Source: Bog-473 sp036491435 (GTDB lineage Bacteria; Actinomycetota; Acidimicrobiia; Acidimicrobiales; RAAP-2). Taken from it: DNA of 64,000 nt. The translations under genes were made by a program, and so were the position numbers. The notes beneath the pieces are model-generated. The model was not told where the DNA came from, searched no databases, and saw only the letters and a program-made list of their open reading frames with translations. Shown here in pieces: positions 1 to 8,307 of the stretch. The stretch is taken from positions 10,949-74,948 of the forward strand of contig DASXBZ010000012.1 in the NCBI GenBank assembly GCA_036491435.1, written 5' to 3'. How positions within the stretch are numbered: the stretch's first letter is position 1; each line of letters begins with the position of its first letter.

Positions 1-1113
1 CTGGATGAACCGGCTCCAGCGATGCCAGAACCCGTTCTCCGGCGGGGGCCCGCCGCTCTGGAGCAGCCCAGGGATGTGCAGCTTGTCGATCACGTTGCCG
101 GCGAACCCGAGCATCGCCGGGAGGAGCGTCAGCGCCGCCAAGAGCACCATCAGCACAGCCGCGATGCAGGCGGTGGCGAGCCCGATCATGTAGGGCTGCT
201 GAATGAGGTACAGCCCGAACAGGGAGATCACGACCGTCGTGCCAGCGAACATGACCGACCGCCCTGCGGTCATATGGGACGTCATCACCGCGTCGCGCGG
301 CGTCCGGCCCTCGAAGATGCCTTGTCGGTACCGAGTCACGATGAAGAGCGCGTAGTCGATGCCGACGCCGAGGCCGATCATGATCGCCATCTCGGGTGAG
401 AAGGTGGGCACCGTCAACACGTGGGTGAGCAGTTCCAGCAGGGCGATGCCGATGCCGAGCCCAGCCAGGGCGGTTATCACCGGGAGCCCCATCGCCACCA
501 CCGAGCCGAACGCCAGCAGCATGATCAGCAGCGCTGCCGTGATGCCGATGCCCTCGCTCGGTCCCGGCGCTGCGGTGGCGGCGGCGGAGATCGGACTTCC
601 GCCCAACTCCACCTTCACCCCCTGGGTCGCCGTGCCCTGCGCCTTGGAGATGACCGTCTTCACTGCGCCAGTCGGGATGTCGGCGGTGTCCGTCGTGAAC
701 TGGATCTCGGCGTAAGCGATGTCACCTCTTGGCGCGATCTGGTGTGCTCCCTGCGCCGAGAACGGGCTGGTAATGGCCTGGACATAGGGAAGCGGTCGCA
801 CTTTGTCGATGACGCCGGTGATCGCCGCCTGGTTGGCGGCGATCGGCGTCGACGTGCGGAACACGATGTCGGCGGTGTCGCCCGACTTCGACGGGAAGCG
901 CTCTTGGAGGATGTTCTGCGCCTGCTGCGACGGGGTGTTGCCGGCGGTGAATTTGTTCTTGAACGTGGTGCCCACCGTCACCGAGATGACCGTGATGCCG
1001 ATGATTGCGCCGATCCACAGCACGAGCACGAGCCGGCGGTGGTCGTAGCACCGGCCCGCCAGGCGACCGAGCGCCGTGACCCTGGTCTCGGGGCTGATGT
1101 CCGTGCCGCTCAC
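1..1113 (-). CDS. MMPL/RND-family transporter, N-terminal part
   Basis: Inner-membrane exporter of the MMPL branch of the RND superfamily, which moves lipids or hydrophobic compounds using the proton gradient. About 371 residues are visible from a GTG start at 1113; the C-terminus lies beyond the left edge. A first membrane segment (about residues 27-48) is followed by an extracytoplasmic domain and then a block of membrane helices. Readable stretches include IGLGVGIDYALFIVTRYRQG and a VMTSHMTAGRSVMFAGTTV segment, both characteristic of MMPL helices 4-6. It diverges from a TetR-type regulator 96 bases away across a palindrome, so repression by that regulator is the natural inference. Substrate unknown. 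Confidence 0.9.
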   Translation of the reverse strand, partial: MSGTDISPETRVTALGRLAGRCYDHRRLVLVLWIGAIIGITVISVTVGTTFKNKFTAGNTPSQQAQNILQERFPSKSGDTADIVFRTSTPIAANQAAITGVIDKVRPLPYVQAITSPFSAQGAHQIAPRGDIAYAEIQFTTDTADIPTGAVKTVISKAQGTATQGVKVELGGSPISAAATAAPGPSEGIGITAALLIMLLAFGSVVAMGLPVITALAGLGIGIALLELLTHVLTVPTFSPEMAIMIGLGVGIDYALFIVTRYRQGIFEGRTPRDAVMTSHMTAGRSVMFAGTTVVISLFGLYLIQQPYMIGLATACIAAVLMVLLAALTLLPAMLGFAGNVIDKLHIPGLLQSGGPPPENGFWHRWSRFIQ

Positions 1114-1130
1114 CCGTTCACCGTCCTATG

Positions 1131-1147
1131 ATTCATCACTGATGAGT
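1131..1147. promoter_or_regulatory. Palindrome between MMPL exporter and TetR gene (putative operator)
   Basis: Arms TCATCA (1133-1138) and TGATGA (1140-1145) are perfect reverse complements around one C; one further outer pair also matches. It lies 20 bases upstream of the exporter GTG, in the 96-base gap shared with the TetR gene. Position and symmetry fit a TetR-family operator; binding is inferred. Confidence 0.5.
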
Positions 1148-1209
1148 TCTAACACAGAATTCCCCGCTGGTGAATACCTGTTGACCCGGCAATTCGCGGC
1201 GCCACGGCG

Positions 1210-1803
1210 GTGAGTGCCGTCGGGCGCCGGCCGGGCAACGCGGACACCAGGGGTGAGATCGTCGAGGCGGCCAAGCGCGTCTTCGCCGACAAAGGCTATG
1301 ACGGCGCCAGCCTGCGCGGCGTCGCCCGCGAAGCCGGTGTCGACCCTGCGCTGGTCCACCACTATTTCGACGGGAAGGCCAGCCTGTTCGTGGCCGCCAT
1401 GGCGCTGCCCTTCGACCCGAGGCAGGTGAAGGAGCACGCCGCCGGAGCTGAGTACTCGGGCTCCCGCACCATCGAGGGCTTCCTCACCATGTGGGACCTC
1501 GCCGAGGGCACCGGGTCGTCGTTCGCCTCGTGTCTCTCCGCCATGGCCGCCTCGACCAAGGTGGCCGATGCCATGCGCGAATTCGTCAACGAGCGCGTAT
1601 GGAGCGTCCTGCGGCACAACGACGACGAAACCGAGACGGTGCGGCGGCGTCGCACCGCCATGGTCTCGTCACAGCTGATGGGGCTGGCCTTTGCCCGCTA
1701 CATCCTGCGCGTGCCACCGATGTCAACGGCATCGCCCAAGCAGATCGGGCGCTGGGTCGGACCGACGCTCGACCGCTACGTGAAGGAGCCGCTCGCGTCC
1801 TAG
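1210..1803 (+). CDS. TetR/AcrR-family transcriptional regulator
   Basis: One-component repressor of 197 residues from a GTG start. The N-terminal TetR helix-turn-helix is clear at about residues 10-57: TRGEIVEAAKRVFADKGYDG, then SLRGVAREAGVDPALVHHYF, ending in the usual HHYF/K turn. The C-terminal ligand domain is not assignable to a ligand. It faces away from the MMPL exporter and probably represses both that gene and itself through the palindrome at 1131-1147. Its stop overlaps the gatB stop by four bases, tail to tail. Confidence 0.93.
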   Translation: MSAVGRRPGNADTRGEIVEAAKRVFADKGYDGASLRGVAREAGVDPALVHHYFDGKASLFVAAMALPFDPRQVKEHAAGAEYSGSRTIEGFLTMWDLAEGTGSSFASCLSAMAASTKVADAMREFVNERVWSVLRHNDDETETVRRRRTAMVSSQLMGLAFARYILRVPPMSTASPKQIGRWVGPTLDRYVKEPLAS

Positions 1804-3230
1804 CCGCGGCGGCGACGGAGCTCGGCGGCGACCTCTTTGCCGTTGGCGTTGCCCGACGTCGCCTTCATCACCTTGCCGGTGAAGAACCCCATGAGCTTGT
1901 CGTCACCATCGAGGAAACGCGCCCACTCGTCGGGGTTCGCCGCGACGACGTCGTCGACAACTGCGGCCAACGAGTCAGCGCCCATGGCTTCGAAGCCCAT
2001 TTCCTTCGCCACCGCGGCCGGGTCGCCGCCGCCCTGTTCGAGGAGGGCGGCCAGCACGGCCTTGGACTGGGTGGCCGACAGCTGCCCGCCGGACTCGAGG
2101 GCCAGCAGTGACGCAAACGAACCCGAGTCGAGACGCAACCCGGCCTCGCTTTGCGCCGCGACCTCGTTGGCGGCGCGCACCAGCGCGAGCGCCGGAGGCG
2201 CTCCCTTGTCTGACGCTGCGTTGACCAGCCCGTCGAGGCCCAGGTCGACGACCGCGTTGATCTGGTCGAGCTCGGCTGCGCTGGGGTCACCGCCGAGCGC
2301 GGTCACCAGCGCGGCACGCCGGTCGGCCGGCATGGCCCCCAGCGAGCCCCGCACCCGGTCGCGCCACGGGGCGTCGGGTGCCAACGGCACCAGATCGGGC
2401 TCGGGGAAATAGCGGTAGTCGTTCGCCTCTTCCTTCGACCGCAGCGCGTCCGTACGCCCCGCCGACTCGTCCCAATGGCGGGTCTCCTGAACGACCACGC
2501 CGCCTCCCTCGAGGAGCGCGATCTGGCGGGCCACCTCGTAGTCGATCGCACGACCGAGCGAGGAAAACGAGTTGAGGTTCTTGATCTCGCAGCGGGTGCC
2601 GAACTCGAGGCTGCCGGTCGGACGGACAGAGACGTTGGCGTCGACCCGCATGGACCCCTCCTCCATCCGGCCGTCTGACGCCCCCGTCGCCACGAGGATC
2701 CAGCGCAACTCCGATGCATACGCCCGAGCCTGTGCCGACGTGCGCATGTCGGGCTCGCTGACGATCTCGACCAGCGGCACGCCCGAGCGGTTGTAGTCGA
2801 CCAGCGCGTGCTCAGCCGCGTTGATACGGCCACTCGCGCCCACATGGGTGAGCTTGCCGGTGTCCTCCTCCATGTGCGCCCGCGTCACGCCCACCCGGAA
2901 GCCGTCGGGCAGATCCAACCACCCGTCGACGTTCAGGGGCAGGTCGTACTGGCTGATCTGATAGTCCTTGGCCTGGTCGGGATAGAAGTAGTTCTTGCGG
3001 GCGAATTCGGACGGTCGGATCTCGCAGTGGAGCGCCGTACCGATCCGCATGGCCAGCTCGACGGCCTGCTCGTTGAGAACCGGCAGTGAGCCCGGGAGCC
3101 CGATGCAGGTCGGGCAGATGTTGACGTTGGGCTCGTCGCCGAACGCATTGCGGCACCCGCAGAACAACTTGGTCTTCGTCGCGAGCTCGCTGTGCACCTC
3201 GAGCCCGATCACGGTCTCCCACTCGCTCAT
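1800..3230 (-). CDS. gatB: Asp-tRNA(Asn)/Glu-tRNA(Gln) amidotransferase subunit B
   Basis: GatB is the kinase/tRNA-binding subunit of GatCAB, which turns Glu-tRNA(Gln) and/or Asp-tRNA(Asn) into the correctly amidated form. The protein begins MSEWETVIGLEVHSEL and contains the zinc-site region around CGCRNAFG...NICPTCIGLPG and the family stretch DYNRSGVPLVEIVSEPD; the C-terminal YqeY/GatB tail domain follows. At 476 residues it is full length. I chose the ATG at 3230 over one three codons upstream because it makes an ATGA overlap with the gatA stop, matching the 4-base overlaps across the operon. Confidence 0.97.
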   Translation of the reverse strand: MSEWETVIGLEVHSELATKTKLFCGCRNAFGDEPNVNICPTCIGLPGSLPVLNEQAVELAMRIGTALHCEIRPSEFARKNYFYPDQAKDYQISQYDLPLNVDGWLDLPDGFRVGVTRAHMEEDTGKLTHVGASGRINAAEHALVDYNRSGVPLVEIVSEPDMRTSAQARAYASELRWILVATGASDGRMEEGSMRVDANVSVRPTGSLEFGTRCEIKNLNSFSSLGRAIDYEVARQIALLEGGGVVVQETRHWDESAGRTDALRSKEEANDYRYFPEPDLVPLAPDAPWRDRVRGSLGAMPADRRAALVTALGGDPSAAELDQINAVVDLGLDGLVNAASDKGAPPALALVRAANEVAAQSEAGLRLDSGSFASLLALESGGQLSATQSKAVLAALLEQGGGDPAAVAKEMGFEAMGADSLAAVVDDVVAANPDEWARFLDGDDKLMGFFTGKVMKATSGNANGKEVAAELRRRRG

Positions 3231-4648
3231 GGCGCGCACGCCTCCACGACACGGGCGACCCGGAACAACATGGCTTCGCCCAGCGCCGGCGCCAGCACCT
3301 GCACGCCGACGGGCAAGCCGTCGTCGCCCGTGCCGAAGGGCACCGAGATCGCAGGATGCCCCGAGAGATTGGAGGGGATCGTGCAGACGTCGTTCATGTA
3401 CATCGCCATGGGGTCATCCACCTTGGCCCCCAGGTCGAACGCCGTCGTCGGCGCCGTCGCCCCGAGAAGGACGTCGTAGGACTCGTAGGCACGGTCGAAG
3501 GCCCGCATGACGAGCGTCCGCACCCGCTGCGCCTGCGCGTAATAGGCGTCGTAGTACCCGGCGGACAGGGCGTAGGTCCCGAGCATGACCCGGCGCTTCA
3601 CCTCCGCCCCGAACCCGGCCGTCCGAGTGGCCGTGTTCATCGCCTCGACGTCGTCACCGTCCACCCGAAGCCCGTACCGCACGCCGTCGTAGCGGGCAAG
3701 GTTCGAGGACGCCTCGGCCGGCGCGATGAGGTAGTACGCCGAGAGGCCGTAGGAGAACTCGGGCACCGAGACCTCCTCGACCTTCGCGCCCGCGCTCGCC
3801 AGTGCGTCGGCCGCCTCCTGCACCCGTGCGGCCACGTCCGCCGCGCACCCGTCGACCAGGTCGCGGCACAAACCGATCCGGATCCCCTCGACGCCGTCGC
3901 CGAGGCCGGGCGACGTCGGTTCCGGTGTCGACGGCAACGACGTGCTGTCCATCGGGTCGTGCCCGGCGATGACGTCGAAAAGGAGCGCGGCGTCCTCGAC
4001 CGTGGTGGAGAAGGGCCCGATCTGGTCGAGCGAGCTTGCGAAGGCCACCAGCCCATAGCGAGACACCCGGCCGTACGTCGGCTTCATCCCGACGACACCA
4101 CAGAGGGCGGCGGGCTGCCGAATCGAGCCGCCGGTATCCGAGCCGAGGGCGAGCGGCGCGAAGCCGGCGGCGACCGCAGCCGCCGATCCGCCGCTGCTGC
4201 CGCCGGGGACCTTCTCGGTGGAACGAGGATTCCTCGTCGGGCCGAAGGCGGAGTTCTCGGTCGACGAACCCATGGCGAACTCGTCCATGTTCGTCTTGCC
4301 TAGCGCGACCGCACCGGCGCGCCGCAGCGCCTCGACGACCGTGGCGTCGTAGGGCGGTCGCCATCCTTCGAGGATCCGAGACCCGCAGGTCGTCGCGAAC
4401 CCGCGCGTGCACAGGTTGTCCTTCAGGGCGACGGGCACCCCGGCCAGCGGGCCCGGGTCCTCTCCCGCGGCCACTGCGGCGTCGACCGCATCGGCCTGCG
4501 CCCGAGCCGCATCCTCCATCACGTCGAGGAACGTGTGGAAGCGGGCATCATCGGTCGCGACTGCGGCCAGCGCCTCATCGGTGACCTCGCGGGCCGAACG
4601 AACGCCCGAGCGCACCTCCGCGGCCAGCGACACCGCCGAAGAGGTCAC
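3227..4648 (-). CDS. gatA: Asp-tRNA(Asn)/Glu-tRNA(Gln) amidotransferase subunit A
   Basis: Glutaminase subunit of GatCAB, releasing ammonia from glutamine and passing it to GatB. The amidase signature is intact: the catalytic Lys lies in ALKDN, the Gly/Ser-rich core GGSSGGSAAAVAAGF holds the cis-Ser, and the acyl-accepting Ser lies in GSDTGGSIRQPAALCG. At 473 residues it is family length. The GTG start at 4648 overlaps the gatC stop as GTGA, and its own stop overlaps the gatB start as ATGA, so translation of the three subunits is probably coupled. Confidence 0.97.
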   Translation of the reverse strand: MTSSAVSLAAEVRSGVRSAREVTDEALAAVATDDARFHTFLDVMEDAARAQADAVDAAVAAGEDPGPLAGVPVALKDNLCTRGFATTCGSRILEGWRPPYDATVVEALRRAGAVALGKTNMDEFAMGSSTENSAFGPTRNPRSTEKVPGGSSGGSAAAVAAGFAPLALGSDTGGSIRQPAALCGVVGMKPTYGRVSRYGLVAFASSLDQIGPFSTTVEDAALLFDVIAGHDPMDSTSLPSTPEPTSPGLGDGVEGIRIGLCRDLVDGCAADVAARVQEAADALASAGAKVEEVSVPEFSYGLSAYYLIAPAEASSNLARYDGVRYGLRVDGDDVEAMNTATRTAGFGAEVKRRVMLGTYALSAGYYDAYYAQAQRVRTLVMRAFDRAYESYDVLLGATAPTTAFDLGAKVDDPMAMYMNDVCTIPSNLSGHPAISVPFGTGDDGLPVGVQVLAPALGEAMLFRVARVVEACAP

Positions 4649-4962
4649 GGTGCCTGACCGCCGATGCGCGGCACCCGGAAGCGGTGATCCTCCACCGCAG
4701 GCGCGGCCGCCAGGACCTCGTCGCGGTCGAGGCTGGGACGAGGCTCGTCCCTGCGCAGCACGTTCTCGAGCGCGATGGGGTGCGACGACGGCTCCAAGTG
4801 CGAGAGGTCGAGCGACGCGACGTCCGCCGCGTGGTCCAGCACGGTGCGGAGCTGGGCCGTGAAGAGCTCGACTTCGTCTTCGGTCAGGTCCAGGCGGGCC
4901 AGGTGCGCGACGTGGATGACGTCGTCGCGGCTGAGCGAGCTGGTGACCCGCTCGTCGCTCAC
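4645..4962 (-). CDS. gatC: Asp-tRNA(Asn)/Glu-tRNA(Gln) amidotransferase subunit C
   Basis: Small stabilising subunit that wraps around GatA and GatB. The 105-residue protein starts at GTG 4962 (MSDERVTSSLSRDDVIHVAH) and has the family pattern HLARLDLTEDEVELFTAQL followed by HLEPSSHPIALENVLRRDEP. The start is set by the GTGA overlap with the stop of the upstream hydrolase gene; a longer in-frame reading upstream is just antisense-like filler over that hydrolase. It is the first gat gene in the operon order C-A-B. Confidence 0.95.
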   Translation of the reverse strand: MSDERVTSSLSRDDVIHVAHLARLDLTEDEVELFTAQLRTVLDHAADVASLDLSHLEPSSHPIALENVLRRDEPRPSLDRDEVLAAAPAVEDHRFRVPRIGGQAP

Positions 4963-5723
4963 GGACTCACGGCGGCCAGCACGCCGCTGAGGAACTCGAC
5001 CGTGCGTGCCTCGATCTCGTCCTTGTCGTAGTCGAGCGTCGCGACGTGGTAGCTCCGTTCGAGAACGACCTGCTCGATCGGCCCCTTCACCCGCTCCAGG
5101 AGCACGTCGCTCGACGTGGGGTCGACCACGTGGTCCTGCTTGCTGGTGAACACCAACACGGGACAGGCCACCGAGCCGAGCTTCGCCTCGACCTCCTCGA
5201 CGCCCTCGAAGAGAGACAACGCCGCCCGTAGCGGCAATTCGGGGTACGCGGACTCGACCGAGCCCTCCATGGCGATGTCCGAGCCGATGCCCGGCGCGAT
5301 CTCGTCGCCGCCCTCGATCATGGCCTCGATGAACCCTGTCGTAGCCGTGTCGGGTGGGGTCACCAGGGGGTTCACCACCGCCAACGCCGCCACCTCGGGA
5401 TGATGCTCCGCCAACCAGACGGCGAGGCTCCCGCCCATCGACAGCCCGACCACCGCCACCGCGTCGCAACGGGCCGCCAACGCGGTGAACGCGTCGTCGG
5501 CCGCCTCACACCATTCGGGCCACCGGGTCGGCACCATGTCGGAGATGTCGGTGCCGTGGCCGGGAAGCAGTGGCAGCTCCACCGTGAAACCGGCGTCCGC
5601 CAGCGCGAGGGCCAACCCGCGCATCGACTGGGGGTTGCCGGTGAACCCGTGGAGGACGAGTGCGCCGCGCGCGTCGCCGGTGGCCGAATAGGGCTCTGCA
5701 CCGGGGATGATGGGGTGGGTCAC
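4959..5723 (-). CDS. Alpha/beta hydrolase, carboxylesterase/monoacylglycerol lipase type
   Basis: Serine hydrolase of 254 residues resembling bacterial Est30-type carboxylesterases. Visible features are the oxyanion region VLHGFTGNPQSM near the N-terminus, the nucleophile elbow GLSMGGS, the acid residue in TSKQDHVVDP and the catalytic His in ERSYHVATLDYD. I start it at GTG 5723; earlier in-frame codons would run into the upstream region of the divergent SCP2 gene and add a non-conserved Arg/Leu-rich leader. Its stop overlaps the gatC start, making it the first gene of the gat operon. A role in tRNA amidation is not known for this family, so the link may be expression only. Confidence 0.88.
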   Translation of the reverse strand: MTHPIIPGAEPYSATGDARGALVLHGFTGNPQSMRGLALALADAGFTVELPLLPGHGTDISDMVPTRWPEWCEAADDAFTALAARCDAVAVVGLSMGGSLAVWLAEHHPEVAALAVVNPLVTPPDTATTGFIEAMIEGGDEIAPGIGSDIAMEGSVESAYPELPLRAALSLFEGVEEVEAKLGSVACPVLVFTSKQDHVVDPTSSDVLLERVKGPIEQVVLERSYHVATLDYDKDEIEARTVEFLSGVLAAVSP

Positions 5724-5836
5724 GAATCGGCAGCCTACTGGCGAGGGGAGTAGGGTTCCGGCGGCCAGAAGGCTCCGGGCGGGGCGACAGAGGCGCACCA
5801 AACGAGCGAGACCGAAGACGAAGGAGCACAAACGAA

Positions 5837-6250
5837 ATGGCGTCGTACCCGTTCCTCAGCGACGAATGGCTGGATCAGGCGCGCAAGATCCGCGCCGAGT
5901 ACGAGGGCAAGACGGCGCCGATCCCCCACGTCGTCCGCATGAACCTCGTCGTGACCGCGGTCCCCTTCTCGGAGGAGGACATCCTCGCCCACATGGACAC
6001 CTCGAGCGGTGAGTTGGTCCTCGACACGGGCCACCTCGAGACCCAGGACCTCAAGGTGACGGTCGACTACGACACCGCCAAGGCGATCCTGATCGAGGGA
6101 AACCCCCAGGCAGGCATGCAGGCCTTCATGGCCGGCAAGGTGCGCGTCGAGGGCGACATGGCGAAGCTGATGGCGCTCCAGGCCGCCCCGGCGGCGACCG
6201 ACCCGACGGCAGCCGAGTTGGCCGGCCGCATCCGCGACATCACCGAGTAA
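5837..6250 (+). CDS. SCP2 sterol-binding domain protein
   Basis: A stand-alone SCP2-type lipid-binding protein of 137 residues. Conserved elements are the strand VVRMNLVVTAVPF, then LDTGHLETQDLKVTVDYDTAKAIL and the diagnostic AFMAGKVRVEGDMAKLMALQ. Such proteins bind acyl chains or sterols in a hydrophobic tunnel and assist lipid metabolism. An AAGGAG ribosome site lies ten bases before the ATG. It is transcribed alone, divergent from the esterase-gat operon and convergent with the MFS gene. Confidence 0.9.
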   Translation: MASYPFLSDEWLDQARKIRAEYEGKTAPIPHVVRMNLVVTAVPFSEEDILAHMDTSSGELVLDTGHLETQDLKVTVDYDTAKAILIEGNPQAGMQAFMAGKVRVEGDMAKLMALQAAPAATDPTAAELAGRIRDITE

Positions 6251-6257
6251 CGAGCAG

Positions 6258-7877
6258 TCAGGCGGGGTCGACAAGCAGTTGAGCGGCCCGCGCCGAGCGC
6301 GGCAACGGGCGAATGAAGAGCGCACAGACCACGGCCAGTGCGGCCACGAACGTGCCCACCCAGAACGGCACGCTGAAACTGTGGAGCAGCGCGGTGCTGT
6401 GGTGCACGTTGCCCAGCCCCGAGTTCTTCGCGATCGTCTCCTGGATCGTCAGCACGAGCTGGATGCCGGCCACCTCTCCCACTTGCGCGGCCAGCAACTG
6501 CGCCGCGCTCATGACGCCGTACTCGGACTCCGCGAGCTCGTTCGACATCGTCGACGAGGTCGCCGGCATGGACACCCCCATCCCGAGTCCCGAGAGAGCC
6601 AGCGCCACCACGACCACGATGATCGCCGACGAGGCCCCGAGCGTCGCGAAGATCACCATGGAGAGCAGGAGCGACACCGTCCCGAAGAGCGTCGCCGTCC
6701 GCTCCCCCGTCCGCACGGTCATGTACCCGGCGATGGGCGCGCTGATCGCGAATACCAAGGGCCGCGCCACGGACAGGAACCCGACCTGCGACACGCTGTA
6801 TCCGTAGACCTGTTCCATGAGCAACGGGAACAGGAAGAACGCGCCGAAGTAGGCGAAGCTGGTGCAGAACTTCGTGCCCATTGGGAACATGAAGTTGCGT
6901 CGTCGCCAATAGGTCGTCGGTATGAGCGGCGTGGCGAAGGTCGCCTCCCTCCATACGAAGATGACACCCAACGTCACCGCGACGGCGCCCGACACGACGA
7001 CACCAACCGAGGTCCAGCCTGCGATCGGCCCGATGCTCAGCACGAGCATGGCGGCGGTCACGCCACCGGCCAGACTCCAGCTCCCGACCCAGTCCATGCC
7101 CGCCCAGACGCTGGGCTTCTTCCCATTGGCCTCGACCGCCTCGTCGACGGCCGGCGGCGCCTTCGTCCGTCGTCGGGTCGGCAACAGGGTCGCCACCACG
7201 ACCGAGGCGATCACCAGCAGCACCAGTTGGCCCCAGAAGAGGGTCCGCCAACCGAAGTACTGGATCACCGGTGACCCCAGCGTCACCCCGAGGACCGGCC
7301 CGCCGGCCCCCACCAGCGACCACCAACCCAGGGCCTTCACCCGATCCTGGGGCGCGAAGAGCTCGAGGATGATGGCCATCGACGCCGTTCCTGTCGCTGC
7401 GCCCTGGACGCCGTCGAGGACGCGGGCGAACAGCAGCATCCCTACGTCCGGCGCGGTGGCGGTGAGGACCGCACTGACCATGGCCCCGAGCAGTCCGAAC
7501 TGATAGAGCCGGCGGTGGCCGAACAGGTCGCCCGCCTTGCCGAAGAACGGCGCCGCCACGCCGAATGCCAGCAGTGGTCCCGTCGAGGCCCAGGCGAGCA
7601 CCGAGAAGTTGGTGTGGAATTCCGCCTTGACCGTGGGGAGCGCCACGACGAAGACGGTGAACGTGATGTTGAGGGCCAGCAGCCCGGACAAGAGGGCCAC
7701 CAGCGCCCACCACTGGTAGCGGGGGCTCCGGACCGCCCGGTCCGTGACGCGGCGGCGCAGCAGGACGAACCAGTTGGTGTTGACCGACCCGTCCCCCAGG
7801 GTCCCCATGGCCGCTCCGCCTGGATCCGCCACCGGGTCGAGGAGCGCGTCAGATCGCTCGACCGGTGATCCGTCCAT
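6258..7877 (-). CDS. MFS transporter, DHA2-like multidrug exporter
   Basis: Integral membrane exporter of about 539 residues with roughly 14 hydrophobic segments, the DHA2 drug:H+ antiporter topology. The loop GKAGDLFGHRRLYQFG after helix 2 is the MFS motif A, and helix 5 carries the antiporter-type GWWSLVGAGGPVLGVTLG. I prefer the ATG at 7877 (MDGSPVERSD); an in-frame start at 7925 would add 16 residues. The long hydrophilic N-terminus before helix 1 is unusual but not unique. Substrate unknown. It lies downstream of, and co-directional with, the HIT-like and kinase genes. Confidence 0.9.
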   Translation of the reverse strand: MDGSPVERSDALLDPVADPGGAAMGTLGDGSVNTNWFVLLRRRVTDRAVRSPRYQWWALVALLSGLLALNITFTVFVVALPTVKAEFHTNFSVLAWASTGPLLAFGVAAPFFGKAGDLFGHRRLYQFGLLGAMVSAVLTATAPDVGMLLFARVLDGVQGAATGTASMAIILELFAPQDRVKALGWWSLVGAGGPVLGVTLGSPVIQYFGWRTLFWGQLVLLVIASVVVATLLPTRRRTKAPPAVDEAVEANGKKPSVWAGMDWVGSWSLAGGVTAAMLVLSIGPIAGWTSVGVVVSGAVAVTLGVIFVWREATFATPLIPTTYWRRRNFMFPMGTKFCTSFAYFGAFFLFPLLMEQVYGYSVSQVGFLSVARPLVFAISAPIAGYMTVRTGERTATLFGTVSLLLSMVIFATLGASSAIIVVVVALALSGLGMGVSMPATSSTMSNELAESEYGVMSAAQLLAAQVGEVAGIQLVLTIQETIAKNSGLGNVHHSTALLHSFSVPFWVGTFVAALAVVCALFIRPLPRSARAAQLLVDPA

Positions 7878-7966
7878 CTGGGACACCCTACCGGGGGCCA
7901 ATTTCCCGATTTCCTGCGCCGCCAACCCGCCCGGTGCGGCTCGTACCCGCCCTCAGCGAACGGTCG

Positions 7967-8281
7967 TCACCGCATGCCGCGCAGCCGGAACCACCAGTTC
8001 GGGTCCCGTCCGTGCGCGTGGAAGTGGTTCGGGATCTGGCGCATCACGCGGTCCACCGACCACTCGCCCGGCCCGAAACGCGCGTCGGCCACCCGCGTCA
8101 GCTGGCCCAGCATGTGGTCGACGGCGTCGTCGGGCGGGACCGGCCCGTGCTGCTTCCAGACGACCATGGGCACGCCGCATACCTCGCAGTCGGCCACCCA
8201 ACACACGTCGTCCTCGTGGTGCCACTCCGACAGACGTGCCGCCTCGCACAGATCACAGCTCGGGTCGAACGGGAGGGCCAC
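7967..8281 (-). CDS. HIT-like (histidine triad) small protein
   Basis: A 104-residue protein from a GTG start. Its C-terminal stretch IPNHFHAHGRDP keeps an H-x-H-x-H arrangement typical of the histidine triad, and its N-terminus has a CDLC pair plus a second CEVCG, suggesting a zinc site. The middle, VPMVVWKQHGPVPPDDAVDHMLGQL, resembles the HIT fold helix before the active site. HIT enzymes hydrolyse nucleoside phosphoramidates and related compounds; substrate cannot be told here. It sits 26 bases after the kinase stop, probably in the same transcript. Confidence 0.7.
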   Translation of the reverse strand: MALPFDPSCDLCEAARLSEWHHEDDVCWVADCEVCGVPMVVWKQHGPVPPDDAVDHMLGQLTRVADARFGPGEWSVDRVMRQIPNHFHAHGRDPNWWFRLRGMR

Positions 8282-8307
8282 GGGAGACGGAAAGGTAGGT
8301 CAGTCGC

